The notes under the pieces were generated by a model, which saw only the letters and a program-made list of their open reading frames with translations, was not told where the DNA came from and did not search any database. A stretch of 64,000 nt of DNA from Prosapia bicincta (taxonomy: Eukaryota; Arthropoda; Insecta; Hemiptera; Cercopidae), in NCBI GenBank assembly GCA_036971475.1, contig JBAIZL010000003.1, positions 87,182,042-87,246,041 on the forward strand, given 5' to 3'. Shown piece after piece: positions 23,745-37,085 of this stretch (its first letter is position 1; each line of letters opens with the position of its first letter). The translations under genes and the position numbers were made by a program.

Positions 23745-23905
23745 TTAACTTGGTGAAGGAGTGAAGGAACAAAATGACTTAGTTGTTAAAGTGCCGTCAA
23801 ACTAGGAACTTTGAGCACAGCCATCTTGGAGAGGTGTAGTAACATCAAGTATAGTTTAGATATACAAAGGCTGAATAGGCTGCGACTCACAATTATAAAA
23901 ACTTC
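23745..23905. other. Array flank, nothing recognised
   Basis: Unique-looking sequence between the minisatellite and the next repeat. Confidence 0.5.
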
Positions 23906-23910
23906 AATAT

Positions 23911-24060
23911 CAGACGCGATTCAATGACATTATGTCATCATCTTCAATGTTGCTGCACAATTGAAATTTAATTTTAAAAAAATATATAGTGTATATGTTG
24001 CATGCTCGCTGATGATAACGATTTAGTCGTTGAAACGCGTTCAAGGAATACATTCTTGAT
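23911..24060. repeat. Fold-back family F1, diverged inverted pair
   Basis: The right half holds CTGATGA (24009-24015), extra T, AACGA (24017-24021) pairing with TCGTT (24027-24031), and GAAACGCGT (24032-24040): a complete hammerhead-like core with a helix II different from the 6.4-kb copy. Helix I strands do not pair well. The left half (23911-23950, reverse) is mutated (GAAGATGA, GAATC). Confidence 0.65.
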
Positions 24061-24064
24061 TGTG

Positions 24065-24940
24065 TGTTTGTGTTAGTTTTTGTTTGATTGTTACAATGAT
24101 CGTTGTATAAATTATGATTTTCAGATGGTGAATACCAAAGAAAATACATTGAAAATAGTCACAGTTTTAAAATTTTAATATATAGGCATACCATAGCAAT
24201 ACTCATGAAACTTATTCAAGAGCTAATCAATTTTTATGTACATTGTGTAGCCTCCTTTCAAAAACATAAACATTTTTGAAAAATCACTTTAAATATCCTA
24301 TGGTTTTTTCACAGTATTATTATAATCTCGGTGTTCACAGCACACGATGAGGAAGACATTGTGGCAGTACTAAACTTGACTTTGGTTCTCCGTCGTTACA
24401 AACCCCCGGAGTACAGCGGAAATATAGATCACGTGTCATTACGTCATCCACTGACATAACTTCCTGTGTTTAAACGGTTTTGGCATCACAGACAAATATT
24501 TCCTTTAAATAGGATTGTCATTGTTATTAAGTTTAAAAGTCATTTTTGACAAATAATGAAAGTTTTAAAAATAGTGTTAGTGAAGTTCTTTGGTTTTTTT
24601 GGTTTAAACCGAATACAAGATGATCCAATCTCAGTTATATTTATTACTTTATATAACTTGACTCTTTGTTTATGTAATAAAAATTAAACAATAAAGTATG
24701 ACCTAAATATAAATAATAATACTTGGCACAATCTCACCACTAATGATTTGGTTTTTCTATAGAAACTAATTGGAAAAGAGCACTGCAACAATGTAACCCC
24801 ACTAGAACATCAGAAACAAATTGAAAATTATTCAAATTAATTTTAAATGTTATAATTTAATTTTTTTTTAAATACTTCAGGCGTTGTAGTTCATCATTTG
24901 CTTAATCTTAATCTAAAATAACACTTGAAATAAACCTTTG
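24065..24940. other. AT-rich, nothing recognised
   Basis: No array or frame worth listing. Confidence 0.5.
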
Positions 24941-24944
24941 GTGC

Positions 24945-25400
24945 TTATTTGTTTGTGTACGTTAATGCTAACAAAATTTCTTCTGCATCATAAAGAATGG
25001 CCATTTGGCTTTGATGGCCATTTTCAACCCTTCTTAGTTTCCTCCATAAATGAAACAATGTAATCAGCTGTATTTTCTTGACAAACTTCCCTGGGAACAA
25101 ATTGCCATGAAATTTGACAAAATCATGATCTCCAATTGAAAAGTCAGTATTATTACAATCTTCAGGGGCAAATATATCATGCTTTGTATAGTTTGATCCT
25201 TCAAAACAGTTCTTTATAATCAGACATCTGGTCATGTAAACATTCCGCACCACTTGCACCAGAGTCCTGTAAAGAAAATATGTCTTTGATAACAGAACTA
25301 TCATTCGACTGATTCATCTTTCTTTTCTGCTCTTTTAGAGCCTTTTTTTAATTTTTGAAAATTTTCAAGTCTCTTTCAGTTTTCTTTGGGGCAAGCTGCA
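24945..25400 (-). pseudogene. Broken coding fragment, unnamed family (possibly transposon-related)
   Basis: A 119-codon reverse frame (ATG at 25304) reads in part CNNTDFSIGDHDFVKFHG and NLFPGKFVKKIQ, and ends with ILYDAEEILLALT. Between them the other frame gives ADYIVSFMEETKKG, a stop, KWPSKPN. Joined in that order the pieces resemble a C-terminal domain I recall from many unnamed insect proteins, often transposase-linked (pattern: FVxVxFxGxLFPGxV, then KKGWKWP, then ILxYDxEDIL). Further upstream in a third frame comes KRKMNQSNDSSVIKDIF. So it appears broken by at least two frameshifts and a stop where Trp is expected. The family link is from memory and unverified. Confidence 0.35.
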
Positions 25401-25404
25401 CCTG

Positions 25405-25955
25405 TCACAAACTCACCCTATCAACCTGCGTAGTTTCGTTTAAGTAAGTATAGCTTTAAAACAAAAGTTTATAAATAAGTTTCTTCAACGTTATATGATT
25501 GCAATAAACCATTGTTGTTAATAAAGTTACTTGTATAAACGCCAGCAATTAGGTTGAATGTTGTGCAACGGAAAATTTGCAGGTTTTCTCTGCAGTTAAG
25601 AAACATGCGGTTTTAACTAAAACACTTTAACCACCATGACATTTAGTCTAGACATATAAGTGATGACCAATAGGTAGCAGCGATTCCCAGGCACCAGATA
25701 CAAACATTCCTAGCTCTATACCATCCACAAATTTATTGCAATATTCAAAACTTTTTATGTCACAATGTCACCCCAGAAGTCACAAACTCACCCCCGCTTA
25801 CGGTACTTTGGGAGTTGATGTTTTACATTGGGAAACCTCAAATTGGATTTAGGGAATAATTCCTGTTTCCACTCTAGTTACGGTAAGTCTTGCGGCCCCA
25901 GGGAGCTGCATTTCTTCGCAGGCTCCACTGTACTCCTTCAGTTTGCAAGTGATTG
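25405..25955. other. No gene seen
   Basis: The word TCACAAACTCACCC occurs at about 25408 and 25786. It may belong to the same broken coding unit as 24945-25400. Nothing firm. Confidence 0.35.
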
Positions 25956-25959
25956 ATTT

Positions 25960-26810
25960 ACAACTTTTGCTTGAAACGGTTGTACAATTGATTGTTGAGG
26001 TTATGTTTTATAATTAATTGAGTTCAACATTAAATGTATTGAGTTGTTCTAATTAATCTATTATACTTTTTTGTTTGCATAAATAGTTTACTACTTATTT
26101 AATAGCTTCTGCTTGAAACAATGTTTACAATGAAATCGCACTGCCGTCGAAGGATTTCGTAACACGAGAAATCATTAATATTAATTTTGAAATGGCATTT
26201 AGAGCAACCAATTGACACAAATAATCCTCCACGGGCCGTGGACAGTGCGTTCAAATAAATGTTTTTACTAATAACTATAAAAGCAATATTAAATTAGTCA
26301 TTATCATGTTGTGAGTCGTCATTAGGAATATGAGTTATTTCTGGTTCCCTCGGGAAGATAGCATGCCGCGAGATGTACTCCTTTGGTCACCAGGAAGATG
26401 TGACCTCTCTCGAATACACTCTCTATCAGACTCTACTTGACGACTGGAGGTCGTTTTACAAGTAATTGAGTGCAACCTTAAACATATTGAGTTACTTTAT
26501 TTAAATATGTTGCATTTAATTTTAATATTGAATATTATATACCTTCTTAGTAGAGATAGTTTACTACTTATTTAATAACTTCTGCTTGAAACGGTTGTAC
26601 AATTTATTTGAGGTTATGTTTTATAATTAATTGCGAGCATCATTAAACATATTGAGTAGTTTAATAAAATATGTTGGCTTTCATTTTAGTATGGAATCTA
26701 TTCTAATTTCTTGTTTGCATAGATAGTTTACCACTTATATAACAACTAACTTCTCCCTGAAACGGTTGTAAAATTTATTGTTAAGACGAGGTGTTAAAAT
26801 TATTTAGTTT
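25960..26810 (+). repeat. Diverged direct repeats, about 145-175 bp, with an inserted block
   Basis: CTTCTGCTTGAAACGG or close variants start units near 25965, 26106, 26578 and 26750. Units share GGTTGTACAATT, GAGGTTATGTTTTATAATTA, ATTGAGTAGTTTAAT and GATAGTTTACTACTTAT. An unrelated, GC-richer block of about 340 bp (26115-26455) interrupts the second unit. Confidence 0.75.
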
Positions 26811-26814
26811 ATGA

Positions 26815-27610
26815 AATACTAATGAATTAGTTGTAAGACTAAGTTGTAATGAATAAGTAAGATATGGTAGTAAAATTCACAAATAAACTAAATGTTAAAA
26901 CGTAAAAAAAACGTAAAATTTTAAAACTGAATATTTATTGGTTTAACAACTATATAGGTATTTTGTTTGCGTCAAATTCCTACAGTTTTCAAATGTTTTG
27001 ATATCTGTAGAAGTATTTCATGACTGAGAAGAAAGATATCAAATGATTTCATTTCAAAATATTGCGTGTATATGATGAAATACCTACAATAAATAGATAA
27101 TTTAGCTCCTGAAATGATTTCTGGAATCGTAGGGTGTATTAAAAACGGTTTTAAGTCTTTCATATTGTGTCAAAAATAGGTAGTAATAAGACTAATTATT
27201 TTCAAAATATAATCGTGATGTAATTACCTTGTCTGTAATTTGTTACGAGTTAACGAATCAACTCAAATTTCAGTCTCATTGCCCTTACAAGCTCTTCATA
27301 AAGCCGCACTGATTGTAATTTACCACATCTCTGTCGCCTATCTGTCGTTGCAAAACCAACGGACTGTGACGTCACCACGCAGCCAGTCCTCTGATATAGG
27401 CTACAGCATTACTTGTTGAGCCAGAGCGCTACAGCGTTTAAACTATTTCATCATTGATTTACTTTGGAGCGTATTTTTTATTCATATTATATTTTTTCCT
27501 AGTAAAATTCATTATATTTATGTTTTACACATTTTTAATTTTCATTGTATCTAACCTTAAGATAATTATAACTGGTTTTCCTTATTTATTTATTTGAAAG
27601 CCTTCTTCAT
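26815..27610. other. No gene seen
   Basis: A GC-richer patch (27290-27440) has GTGACGTCACC, as does the hAT element at 13170. Shared ancestry is possible but not shown. Confidence 0.4.
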
Positions 27611-27614
27611 ACTT

Positions 27615-28064
27615 CAGGGGTTCCAAACGTTTTGGTACCACGCCCCCCTCTTGAATTGAATCCTCCTACGCCCCCTCCAATTTATACTATAAATAAATGG
27701 TATGGGCATATGAAAAAGAAACAAATATTATATATATATTGATTACAATTTATTTATTTATCAATACTTTCCCAATAAACTAGGTATAACATTTCAAGTT
27801 TTAATTTTTAAAGTTTTAAAGTTTAACTGACAAGAGACAAATCTGTTAGTAAGATGCTTGAGCTTGCAATTTCTATACTAGCATGCCTATTTATTTGAGG
27901 TTGTATTTTAGTAAGGGCACAATCCAAGTCATTAGCAACATCAAGTTTGTTCCTATAATGTAATATTTATTTAATTTTTCTTATTATTTTCCAACTGGCC
28001 TCGCACCCCCTTGACGCTTTCACGGTCCCCCAGTGGGGCATTCCCCCCAGTCTGGGAACCCATG
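27615..28064. mobile_element. Candidate hAT-like MITE, 450 bp
   Basis: The left end CAGGGGTTCCAAACGTTTTG and the right end CTGGGAACCCATG (reverse: CATGGGTTCCCAG) form a weak inverted repeat of hAT type, with C-runs just inside both ends. The flanking 8-mers TCATACTT and TCGTCAGT agree at only 4 of 8, so the boundaries are uncertain. Confidence 0.35.
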
Positions 28065-28158
28065 TCGTCAGTAGAAGTCGTTATTCTAATCAAGTATTAT
28101 ATGAGCTGGCTTGTGAGTAAAATAACGGTACACAAACTCACCAATATAATTACTTTAA

Positions 28159-28207
28159 ATCTCCTACGCGTTTCATCGACTCAAGTCATCATCATCAATG
28201 AGACACT
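28159..28207 (-). ncRNA. Decayed hammerhead-like motif (family F1)
   Basis: Reverse strand: TCTC, A, TTGATGA (C3 changed to T), T, a GACT-TG-AGTC hairpin with imperfect outer pairs, GAAAC, ACGCGT, A, GGAGA. TCTC and GAGA still pair one step out. Probably inactive. Confidence 0.4.
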
Positions 28208-28294
28208 TCTGAAGAGAGTTTTTCCTACTGCTGATAAAGTCTACTAATAATAGCAATTAAACTGTGAATGTTTTTGATTCTTTATTCGTTTGTT

Positions 28295-29667
<1,373 letters not shown>

Positions 29668-29685
29668 ATATAAACGATGTGTGAG

Positions 29686-29730
29686 GACGGCCGTTTCGGG
29701 ATATGTGTCACATTAGAAACCCGGAACGTA
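29686..29730. repeat. Fold-back family F5, single arm
   Basis: GAGGACGGCCGTTTCGGGA and TATGTGT repeat the arm at 6227-6250. As at 6.2 kb, it follows closely behind a CA-tailed repeat. Confidence 0.7.
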
Positions 29731-29816
29731 ACTTCCAATAGAGGATCGGACGAAATCTTCAAAACCAAATAAGTTTCATACTAAAGGCAAATGACGTTTT
29801 AAATTTTTTTATATGT

Positions 29817-30085
29817 ATTAAGTGTGTACTGACGTATAAAGTGTGTATTGACTTATTAAGTGTGTATTGACGTATTAAATCTGTAATGACGTATTAAATG
29901 TGCATTGACGTATTAAATGGGTATTGACGTATTACGTGTGTATTGACGTATTAAATGTGCATTGACGTATTAAATGGGTATTGACGTATTAAGTGAGTAT
30001 TGACGTAACTATTATGTATTGATGTATTATGTATTGATGTATTAAGTGTATTGACGTATCAAGTGTGTATTGACGTATTAAAATA
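29817..30085 (+). repeat. 19-bp minisatellite, about 14 copies
   Basis: Unit GACGTATTAAGTGTGTATT with AAT, GGG and GCA variants. Some copies are shortened (TGATGTATTATGTAT) near 30020. Confidence 0.9.
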
Positions 30086-30226
30086 GATTGAAGTCTGAAA
30101 TGTGATTTAAGTTGAAGATGGAAATAAATAACATTTCTGTAGTCTATACTCTATATTATAAATAGTGATATATATATGGAAATAAATCAACCCATAACTT
30201 CAATTTTATTACATATTTGAAAACAT

Positions 30227-30230
<4 letters not shown>

Positions 30231-30303
<73 letters not shown>
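30231..30303 (+). repeat. (TA)n(TG)n compound microsatellite
   Basis: TA for about 42 bp, then TG for about 30 bp. Confidence 0.95.
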
Positions 30304-30304
<1 letters not shown>

Positions 30305-30306
<2 letters not shown>

Positions 30307-32150
30307 CATGTATATATATTTAGTTATTTATATGTAAATGTATATATGTAAGCACGGAAGGGGAAAAATATATAGTAAGAAATAGACAGAGAGAGAAAGA
30401 AAGTTACAAACATTTCACTGAAATTTTGAATCGAATTTAGAAAGAAAGGAAATACAAAAATAGAAGGAAATTATCTACAGCAATATCAACGGGCGTCATA
30501 CGACACAAGGTAGGAGGGAATAAGGACGTGGCAAAGGGAGCAGAGTTATTGACAAGGTCTTGTATTTACAAGGAACATAGCAGGAGCAAATTGGATTTGA
30601 AGAGGTTACCCAACGTCGTCTCCCCCAATACACATCGGAGCGGTTTTAATTTTGCTGAACAGGGTTCTACTCGTCCGAGAGCCTTTTTTTTCCCGGATAC
30701 AGTTTCACATTGACGCATTAAAGTAATATCCTCCTAATTTGGTAAGTTATATACGTGCGTTGTTTTATTTAACGAGGGCCTTTAATATTTTTTTTCAATC
30801 AAACGTTTGTCAGAAACACTTTTAGCCTGTTATAAAAATAATTTCTTTATGCACGTTTATTAAATTTCGTTTTCAATAAACAATAGTTTAAAACAGTAAA
30901 ATAGTTCCTGAGTAAAAGTTATGAATTGAATAAAAATTATTTCTGGACGTTAGCAAGGAATACCGTTTTAACATAAACCAATATTAAATTAATAACTTTA
31001 CATTAAATAGCTTCATTATATTAGTAGGTCGATTATATTGTTGAAATTGTAAAATCTGAAAACTTCATTCAAGCATTTCCCAATAGGGGGTTTCATTTAC
31101 ATTATGAGAGACCGCAATATCCAGCCTGTCGTCAATACGGTTCTATGAAACAGACTGCTCCTGACCACCCACATGAATATGTTCAGGAATTCTTATGCAT
31201 CATATTCAAATCAATTTTTTAAAACACATTTCTTCTAAATATAGAAAAAATGGTTTAAAAAACAAAAATTAAAGAAAAACATAAACGAGCATGTAATGAA
31301 ATAAATAAACATTTGTAATGGATTTTATTTTACAATTTTTTCAAACAAATGTTTAGAGTACAATGTATTCTTTTTTTGAATTTTTTGGTGCAACACGATA
31401 AGAACATAATTTTATTATCTACGTAAGTTTATGATAAGAGGTTGCCATGAAAAGATACGTATCACTTCCAGATAATTTTAAAATTTTGAATAATTTAAGA
31501 ATACCTTATATCAATTTTAGAGAAAGTGTTCTTTTTCACTATCTGACACTCAATAGTTGTAGAATAATTTTAAATATAAAAAATTAAAAACTAAATTATA
31601 TTTATTTTTTGAAACTGTTGTCTATAAAATAAATAAATTTAAAGTTTTTATCAACTATTCCCTAATATTTGTTTCAAGAAGAGAGAATATCACAAGATAT
31701 TTCAAACGACAAGGTTAAATATACTAAAAAAATACGAATTAAAAGTCTTTTTTTAAAAGTTTAAATGTTTAATCCTTTGATACAGTTTACTATGAAAATA
31801 AATTAATTACGTTTCCTGGATTTACAAAATGAAATATTACGAATGCAATTATTATGACGTTTGGAATGTATTTACGCTGATCAAATATTTATTTAGACGT
31901 TATTTAAGATTTTAATTAAATTTCTTCATCTTAGAAGATATTTACGGAGAATTCTAAGAGATTGGCTCAAATATATTAAATGTAATTATATTTGGCGAAT
32001 TTCACAAATGTTAATTAAATACTTTTAACCGGTATATAGACCAAATGGTTTCATAAAAGTTAAAATTTCTTGAAAATCTCAAAGATTTATGGATCAAATA
32101 TAATTAATAACTCTATGTTCGATTCTTAATCTGGTCGGCTCTAAAGTTCC
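30305..32150. other. No gene seen
   Basis: A 61-codon frame at 30528-30713 is unrecognised. The remainder is AT-rich. Confidence 0.45.
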
Positions 32151-33100
32151 AGGATTTGGAAGATAGATTGTATTCGATACTATTTGTGCGTTACCCATAC
32201 CTCTATCTGATCCTATTTGAGCATTTGAATAGCATAAACCTTTTGTTCTCTTCTATAGGGTTTATGCTGCTTGTTTTTCATTGTGTCTCGAGTAGGCTGC
32301 TTTTCAATTGTTGTGGTCTTTGCGAACAATCTCTCACTCTCCTTACAACTCTATCTTCAGTCATTTTGCTTACATTGTCTTTCCGATCTCGTCTTGTTTC
32401 CGCCTATCATTATTGGTTTTTACCCCACATCTCCGTCGTATGTCTGTGCTTCTTGTTTTGTCCCTCAGTGTTTTTCATCAGTTCTTCTAATGATTTTCAT
32501 TTCTAGCATTCTGTTTGTCTTTGTAGTGCCAGGTCGCGCTTCACCAGAATATCTCATTATAGGGGCTTTGTATATTCAGATTTTCATTTCTCTCTTTATA
32601 TTTTTACTCCTCCTTATTGATATACTCAGATATTCCTCAGTTCTGTTTCATTTGTTTACTTGTTTCTTTACTTATGTCTCCAATCTTCTGTTATGAGAGA
32701 GAGTGATGCTCAGATATTTCAATTAATTCTATTATTTTTTGTTATCTTACCCTCAACCTCTAATTTGCATGTCAAGTGGTCGTTTGTCACAACCATGGAA
32801 CCTGTCTTCTCTTTCGTAGTGGTCATGTTATACTTCTTGATGATTATACGTCATCTTCTTGGGAAAATTAATATAATTATTTAATCCTTTCTCTTCTGAC
32901 ATCCTTTCTTAGTTTCCCATCTTTTGATAATTTCATCCATGATCAGGGTTAATAGTAATGGATTAAAATAATCTCCGTGTCTTATTTCAGTTCCGATCAG
33001 TTAGTTCTTCTATTTTGGCTTTTACTGTGTTATATTGATTCAATGATATGTCCTTACAGTGGTTCAATGAATCCACGAAGGCAATCATAGACTAAATAAC

Positions 33101-33463
33101 TCATTATTAGTTTACAATTTGTAATGGCTACTATTAATTTACACATTTATAAAAGCGTCCAAACACTGTTTTAATTAGATCTACTAACAACTACTGCGTT
33201 CGTTAATAGTATATTTACATTTAACGTGTACTGTCACTGACTGTCACTCTGTTCACTATATTGCAAACTTATCTCTTTTCACGCTTAACGAATCGTTTAC
33301 ATATCAACTTTCCGCTTCTAGAAACTCGTATCCCCTTACTTCTAGAAGGTTCTAGGCCTTTCTATGAGAAAGGTGTAGTTGTTGCGTGCGCTCAAGATAG
33401 AAAGACTTGTAAACCTGACAAGGCGTGTGACATGAGTTCTCTGGAGAACCTTACTCCGTTACA
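33101..33463 (-). mobile_element. LTR-like insertion inside the LINE relic, 363 bp
   Basis: Bounded by the 5-bp direct repeat ATAAC (33096-33100 and 33464-33468). The reverse strand starts TGTAACGGAG, a common LTR start, and the block separates reverse transcriptase motifs A and B of the surrounding LINE. The other end (CTAATAATGA) is not the usual CA, though a CCATTACA lies 20 bp inside. A solo LTR is the best guess. It carries heat-shock-type elements. Confidence 0.45.
33316..33352. promoter_or_regulatory. Heat-shock-element-like sites
   Basis: TTCTAGAA at 33316-33323, then ACTTCTAGAAGGTTCTAG: TTC (33340-33342), GAA (33345-33347), TTC (33350-33352) in perfect alternating 5-bp spacing. That is a three-unit heat shock factor site. 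It lies inside the LTR-like insertion. Confidence 0.5.
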
Positions 33464-33854
33464 ATAACTTTTCAATTTTTTTTATCAACTTTAGTGACAT
33501 ATTTTTGTAATACCGTAAATGATGATACTTCTGAAATTAACCCTGTCAAAAGCTTTTTTTTAAATCCATAAAAATTAGTACTCGGGTCTGTTATATTTAA
33601 AGGTGTTTTGTTACAATTGTCTGATAATGAACATTACAATGTTAGCGCAGGTGTTCCCGATCTAAAGCCTTGCTATTCTGCTAAGATTATAAGCTCATTC
33701 AGTTTATCAGTTATCTCCATTGCTGTCAACATATCTAATGTTGTGTTAAGCGAGTTGATATCTCTATAATTACTAGAATAAACTCAAAGCGTTGAAATCT
33801 CCGAAACCTCCGGCCATTGTCTATAACTTGAGGTATAGCTTCTTGGCAAGACGG

Positions 33855-34700
33855 GAGTTCAGATATTTATATGTCCTATTACGTGTTTAACATATCATAT
33901 CTCATTGTTTGGGATTAATATTTATTATTTGAGAAGGTAATGCATAAAGTCGTGCTAACGAGTCATCAGGTGACATTGCCCGGTGCCGTAACGAGCTTTG
34001 TGGGTCACAGAAGGTTTTGTACAAGGGTTCACAAAGTACTTCTAACCGTACATTTAGTTCCAGTACGACTTTAAGCTTACTCCAGATATCTTACTCCAGA
34101 TATCTTACTCCAGATATAGATCTTTAGGACTGTTTGCTGGTAGATGTCTACAAAGATAAATACACTGAATCCAATGAAGCTGGGAAGAAAATAATTCTTT
34201 TAGAGTTGTGGAAGAAAACTATTAAAAAAATAATTTTTTTCAAGAAATTATAAGAAAATTAGATAAAACAAATCATTGTAATGCTATTGAAAACTGTATA
34301 TTCTGGAACATTAACTAGAGAAACGTCGAGGGACTTGACTGATTACAAAAATATTCTGCAAGTAAAATGCAATTCAGGAAATGTAAAAAAATGGTAATGC
34401 CGAAAAATAAAAAGAACTGTGGAAAGTTTAATAGCTTTAAAATATATAACAGATGTAAGGTCTTGTGCTTGACATATCGGAAAATAAACTCTCTTGACCT
34501 AATCCATAAACCGCAATGGGTCAAATAATTACAAAATTATCATAAACGTAACCTCAAAATAACCTCTTTGAGAAGACGAGAACACGTGTTAGCGTTAAGA
34601 TTAGTTGAAAAGTAAGAAAAACTCGTCACTTTTTGGAGCACTCAACCCAAACGCGGTACAATGGCCAGTCAAGCTTTATAGTGAAACTTAACGAAGTCTT
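33855..34700. other. No gene seen; small 14-bp triplet repeat
   Basis: TTACTCCAGATATC occurs three times in a row at 34077-34118. Otherwise nothing recognised. The 69-codon reverse frame at 34315-34524 has no domain. Confidence 0.5.
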
Positions 34701-34704
34701 ACAT

Positions 34705-34800
34705 ACCGGTCGTGGCACCAAGCCCCTCATTGCAGTAACACAAGTCTCCTAATTCGTGTGGCCGTGGGTTTGAGGTTCTTGGGGGAAGTATTTCACATAC
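34705..34800 (+). mobile_element. Possible tRNA-derived SINE relic
   Basis: GTGGGTTTGAGGTTCTTGGG (34765-34784) resembles a mutated B box and following acceptor side. GTCGTGGCACCAAGC about 55 bp upstream could be an A box. Weak. Confidence 0.25.
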
Positions 34801-34821
34801 TGAATATTATAGACCTCATAA

Positions 34822-35235
34822 ATGTCTGCTTGCACGTACTACCCAGGCGATGTCTATTGTACGTCTCATGCAAGATACGTGTCCGTTTTAAAACATTTCT
34901 ATAAACATGTTTGCCGGGATTCAAGGTATTCAAGCCCCTTTTTGGCATTCGGAAATCTTCGGGACAATTCATTCATCGTCGGAAATTTGACGGAACATTT
35001 TTCAAGATGGCCGCCTTTGACGCCATTTTCTTGAGTTTTATTCCCGCTATATGTCGCTACACATGGCTCTTCGACTTACACTCTGACCTTTCACCTTTAC
35101 ACTTTCAACTGATATTTAAAACAACTGCTACATACTAAAAGTGAGGTAAACACAAGAAATATTTTCTGCTACGATTAAAAACAACTTGTAAATGAATGCT
35201 ATTTTTATACATTTTAATACAATCTTTTGCCTTTT
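34822..35235 (+). other. Overlapping short frames, unrecognised
   Basis: Frames of 70 and 75 codons (34822-35034, 34911-35138) are slightly GC-richer than the flanks (AAGATGGCCGCCTTTGACGC). No domain recognised. Confidence 0.2.
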
Positions 35236-35237
35236 CT

Positions 35238-35440
35238 ACCATTAAAATATTTTTCTCTGTTGACGCGTTTCGGATTAACTCTATTCTCAAAACTTAAGTA
35301 TAACGTTTTTTGTTTAGAGTTATTTAAATACTTTAGTACTTTTTTGTTTATTTTTAAGTTATGAGTGGAATATAATTTAGGTTTTGAGAACGGCCTTATC
35401 CGAGAAAGAATAAATTGAACGTTATGAAAGGCAGAAAAAA
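35238..35440. repeat. Fold-back family F3, inverted pair
   Basis: The left copy (35238-35310) has CTCTGTTGACGCGTTTCGGA, then TTCTCAAAACTTAAGTATAA. The right copy (35380-35440) has GGTTTTGAGAACGGCCTTAT and CCGAG..CGTTATGAAAGG, in inverse orientation and more diverged. In the left copy GTT before the core and AAC after GAAACGCGTC can pair as a short helix I. Confidence 0.65.
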
Positions 35441-35444
35441 TTAC

Positions 35445-37080
35445 TCAAATGTATATAAATATTCCTAAAAGAAGTAAAGGTAAGTATATAAATAACGTTT
35501 TTTTTAAAACAAATACAGCATTGCACAAAGATATCTGCGCCCAAGCGCTCACATACAAACACACACTACCCATACAGTACCTGAATACACACTCACGAAG
35601 AAATATGTAAATACGAATTCCAAAAATAAAAAACGTCCTTCTATGTCATCTGTACAAACTTAAGCTCTTCAAATTCAAAAGGTCTTGAACTCATTACCAA
35701 AAATTTTAGAGGGTATATAGTTTTAAAAACGAGGAGACTGTATATGGAGATATATTCCCCTTAGCATTTCTTGGAGACGTGAGTGCTATACTAACCAGTG
35801 CATTAAACATAGCTGCTTTGCAATTCAATCCTATCCACACAGAGAGGTTCCTTTTGTAATCGAATATGTTTTTAAAACAGAGAGTATGCAAACGTAATAG
35901 ATTTGTTTAATACATTCTAAATCACTTCAAGTAGAGTTTCTTTGTTTTATCATAAAACCCAAAATTATAAAATTAAAAATGTTTTGTATAGTAACATTAT
36001 GTCAAAAAAAAAGTCTTAAATAAACTACTATTTAGGAAAAAGCTTTGTCCCAGAAACGCTAATATTTTTGGTATCGGGGAATAACTATGTTTAAATATAT
36101 GGTAACGTTAGTTAGTAATACATCAACCATATTAAAACAATTTAACTAGTGATATAACACGTGGTGTGATGGAAACGTGAGAAAATAATAAAACCTGGTG
36201 CCGGCGACCGAAAAATAAAAAATTTTCAAAAGACTCATCACTCATAACAAAAAACTTTAAAAATCAAGGTTTGTTATAAAACAGACCACCGGGTATACTG
36301 CACTGAAATAGCCTATATCTATATTACAAAATGCTATTTGTGGCAATTATCTGATTATGCTACATGCTTTCAATACGTAAAATAAAGATGGAATCCATCT
36401 TGTGTGCAGCAATGGAATATTTCATACTAAAATGGCCACACTTGTAGTAAACCAGTTGATTTACTTCAAGATAGGTAATCAATTTTCTTTTAACCGTTAC
36501 TTTGTAGCAATACTGTAATTTAGTATACCATATTGCTCTACTTTATACGGAAACCTTGTATTTAAAAAGTTTCTAGTGTGTTTTTGCGACATTGTTTTTG
36601 TTTGTTTTTTTTAAAGCATAAGCACTAAGTTTCACTTTCTCGTTATACCAGAGGCCTTCCTATATCGCCAGATACAGTTATTTTTTGCGATGACGGTAAA
36701 GTTTAAATAACCGATATTTGAAAAATATTTATTTAGAAGTAAGTACAAAACGGAAGAAAAATGTAGAAATGGAGAAGGAAATTACTTAATATTTATGGTA
36801 ATCATCCCGACCCGAGAAACTAGTTTGTAAGCGCCGCAAATATATAGCACATTCTTTGGAATTTACGGCGCACCAAATCCCCGAGGGAAACGACTTGAAA
36901 TACGAGATTCTATTTTATAGTAGTAAAAGACTATCTTTATGGGTACCCATAACCTTTTTTCTTATTGGCTTCTTTACCCCTGATTTACTACAACATAAGG
37001 TTTGAGTTTGGAAGATACATTGTTACAACAAAATGTGAACACACATGGCCTAATAAAATTATAGAAGTACATAATATTAT
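35445..37080. other. No gene seen
   Basis: AT-rich with scattered GC. The reverse 61-codon frame 35706-35891 is unrecognised. Confidence 0.45.
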
Positions 37081-37085
37081 TTTAA

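Larger units (their letters stand above)
32150..33850 (-). pseudogene. Non-LTR retrotransposon reverse transcriptase (ORF2) relic
   Basis: Reading the reverse strand in several frames gives reverse transcriptase landmarks in the right order. QGFRSG (near 33655-33675) is followed by FMDLKKSF (33541-33578), the motif-A-like FxDLKKAFD. Then, after an inserted block, come RHGDYFNPLLLTLIMDEII (32927-32977), the motif B QGDxLSPLLF, KLEVEGKI (about 32743-32770), and IYKAPIMRYSGEARPGTTKT followed by NRMLEMKIIRR (about 32490-32580). The YADD region is destroyed, and stops and frameshifts are frequent. The wording fits the RTE/Jockey-like LINEs common in insects. The forward-strand frames at 32156-32696 (up to 141 codons) are antisense shadows. 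Confidence 0.8.

Noticed and set aside
27607..28072. 8-bp target duplication for the candidate MITE
   Set aside because: The flanking octamers match at only 4 of 8, so boundaries remain open.
32156..32696. Forward frames of 116 and 141 codons
   Set aside because: The reverse strand here carries ordered reverse transcriptase motifs, and these frames are its antisense.
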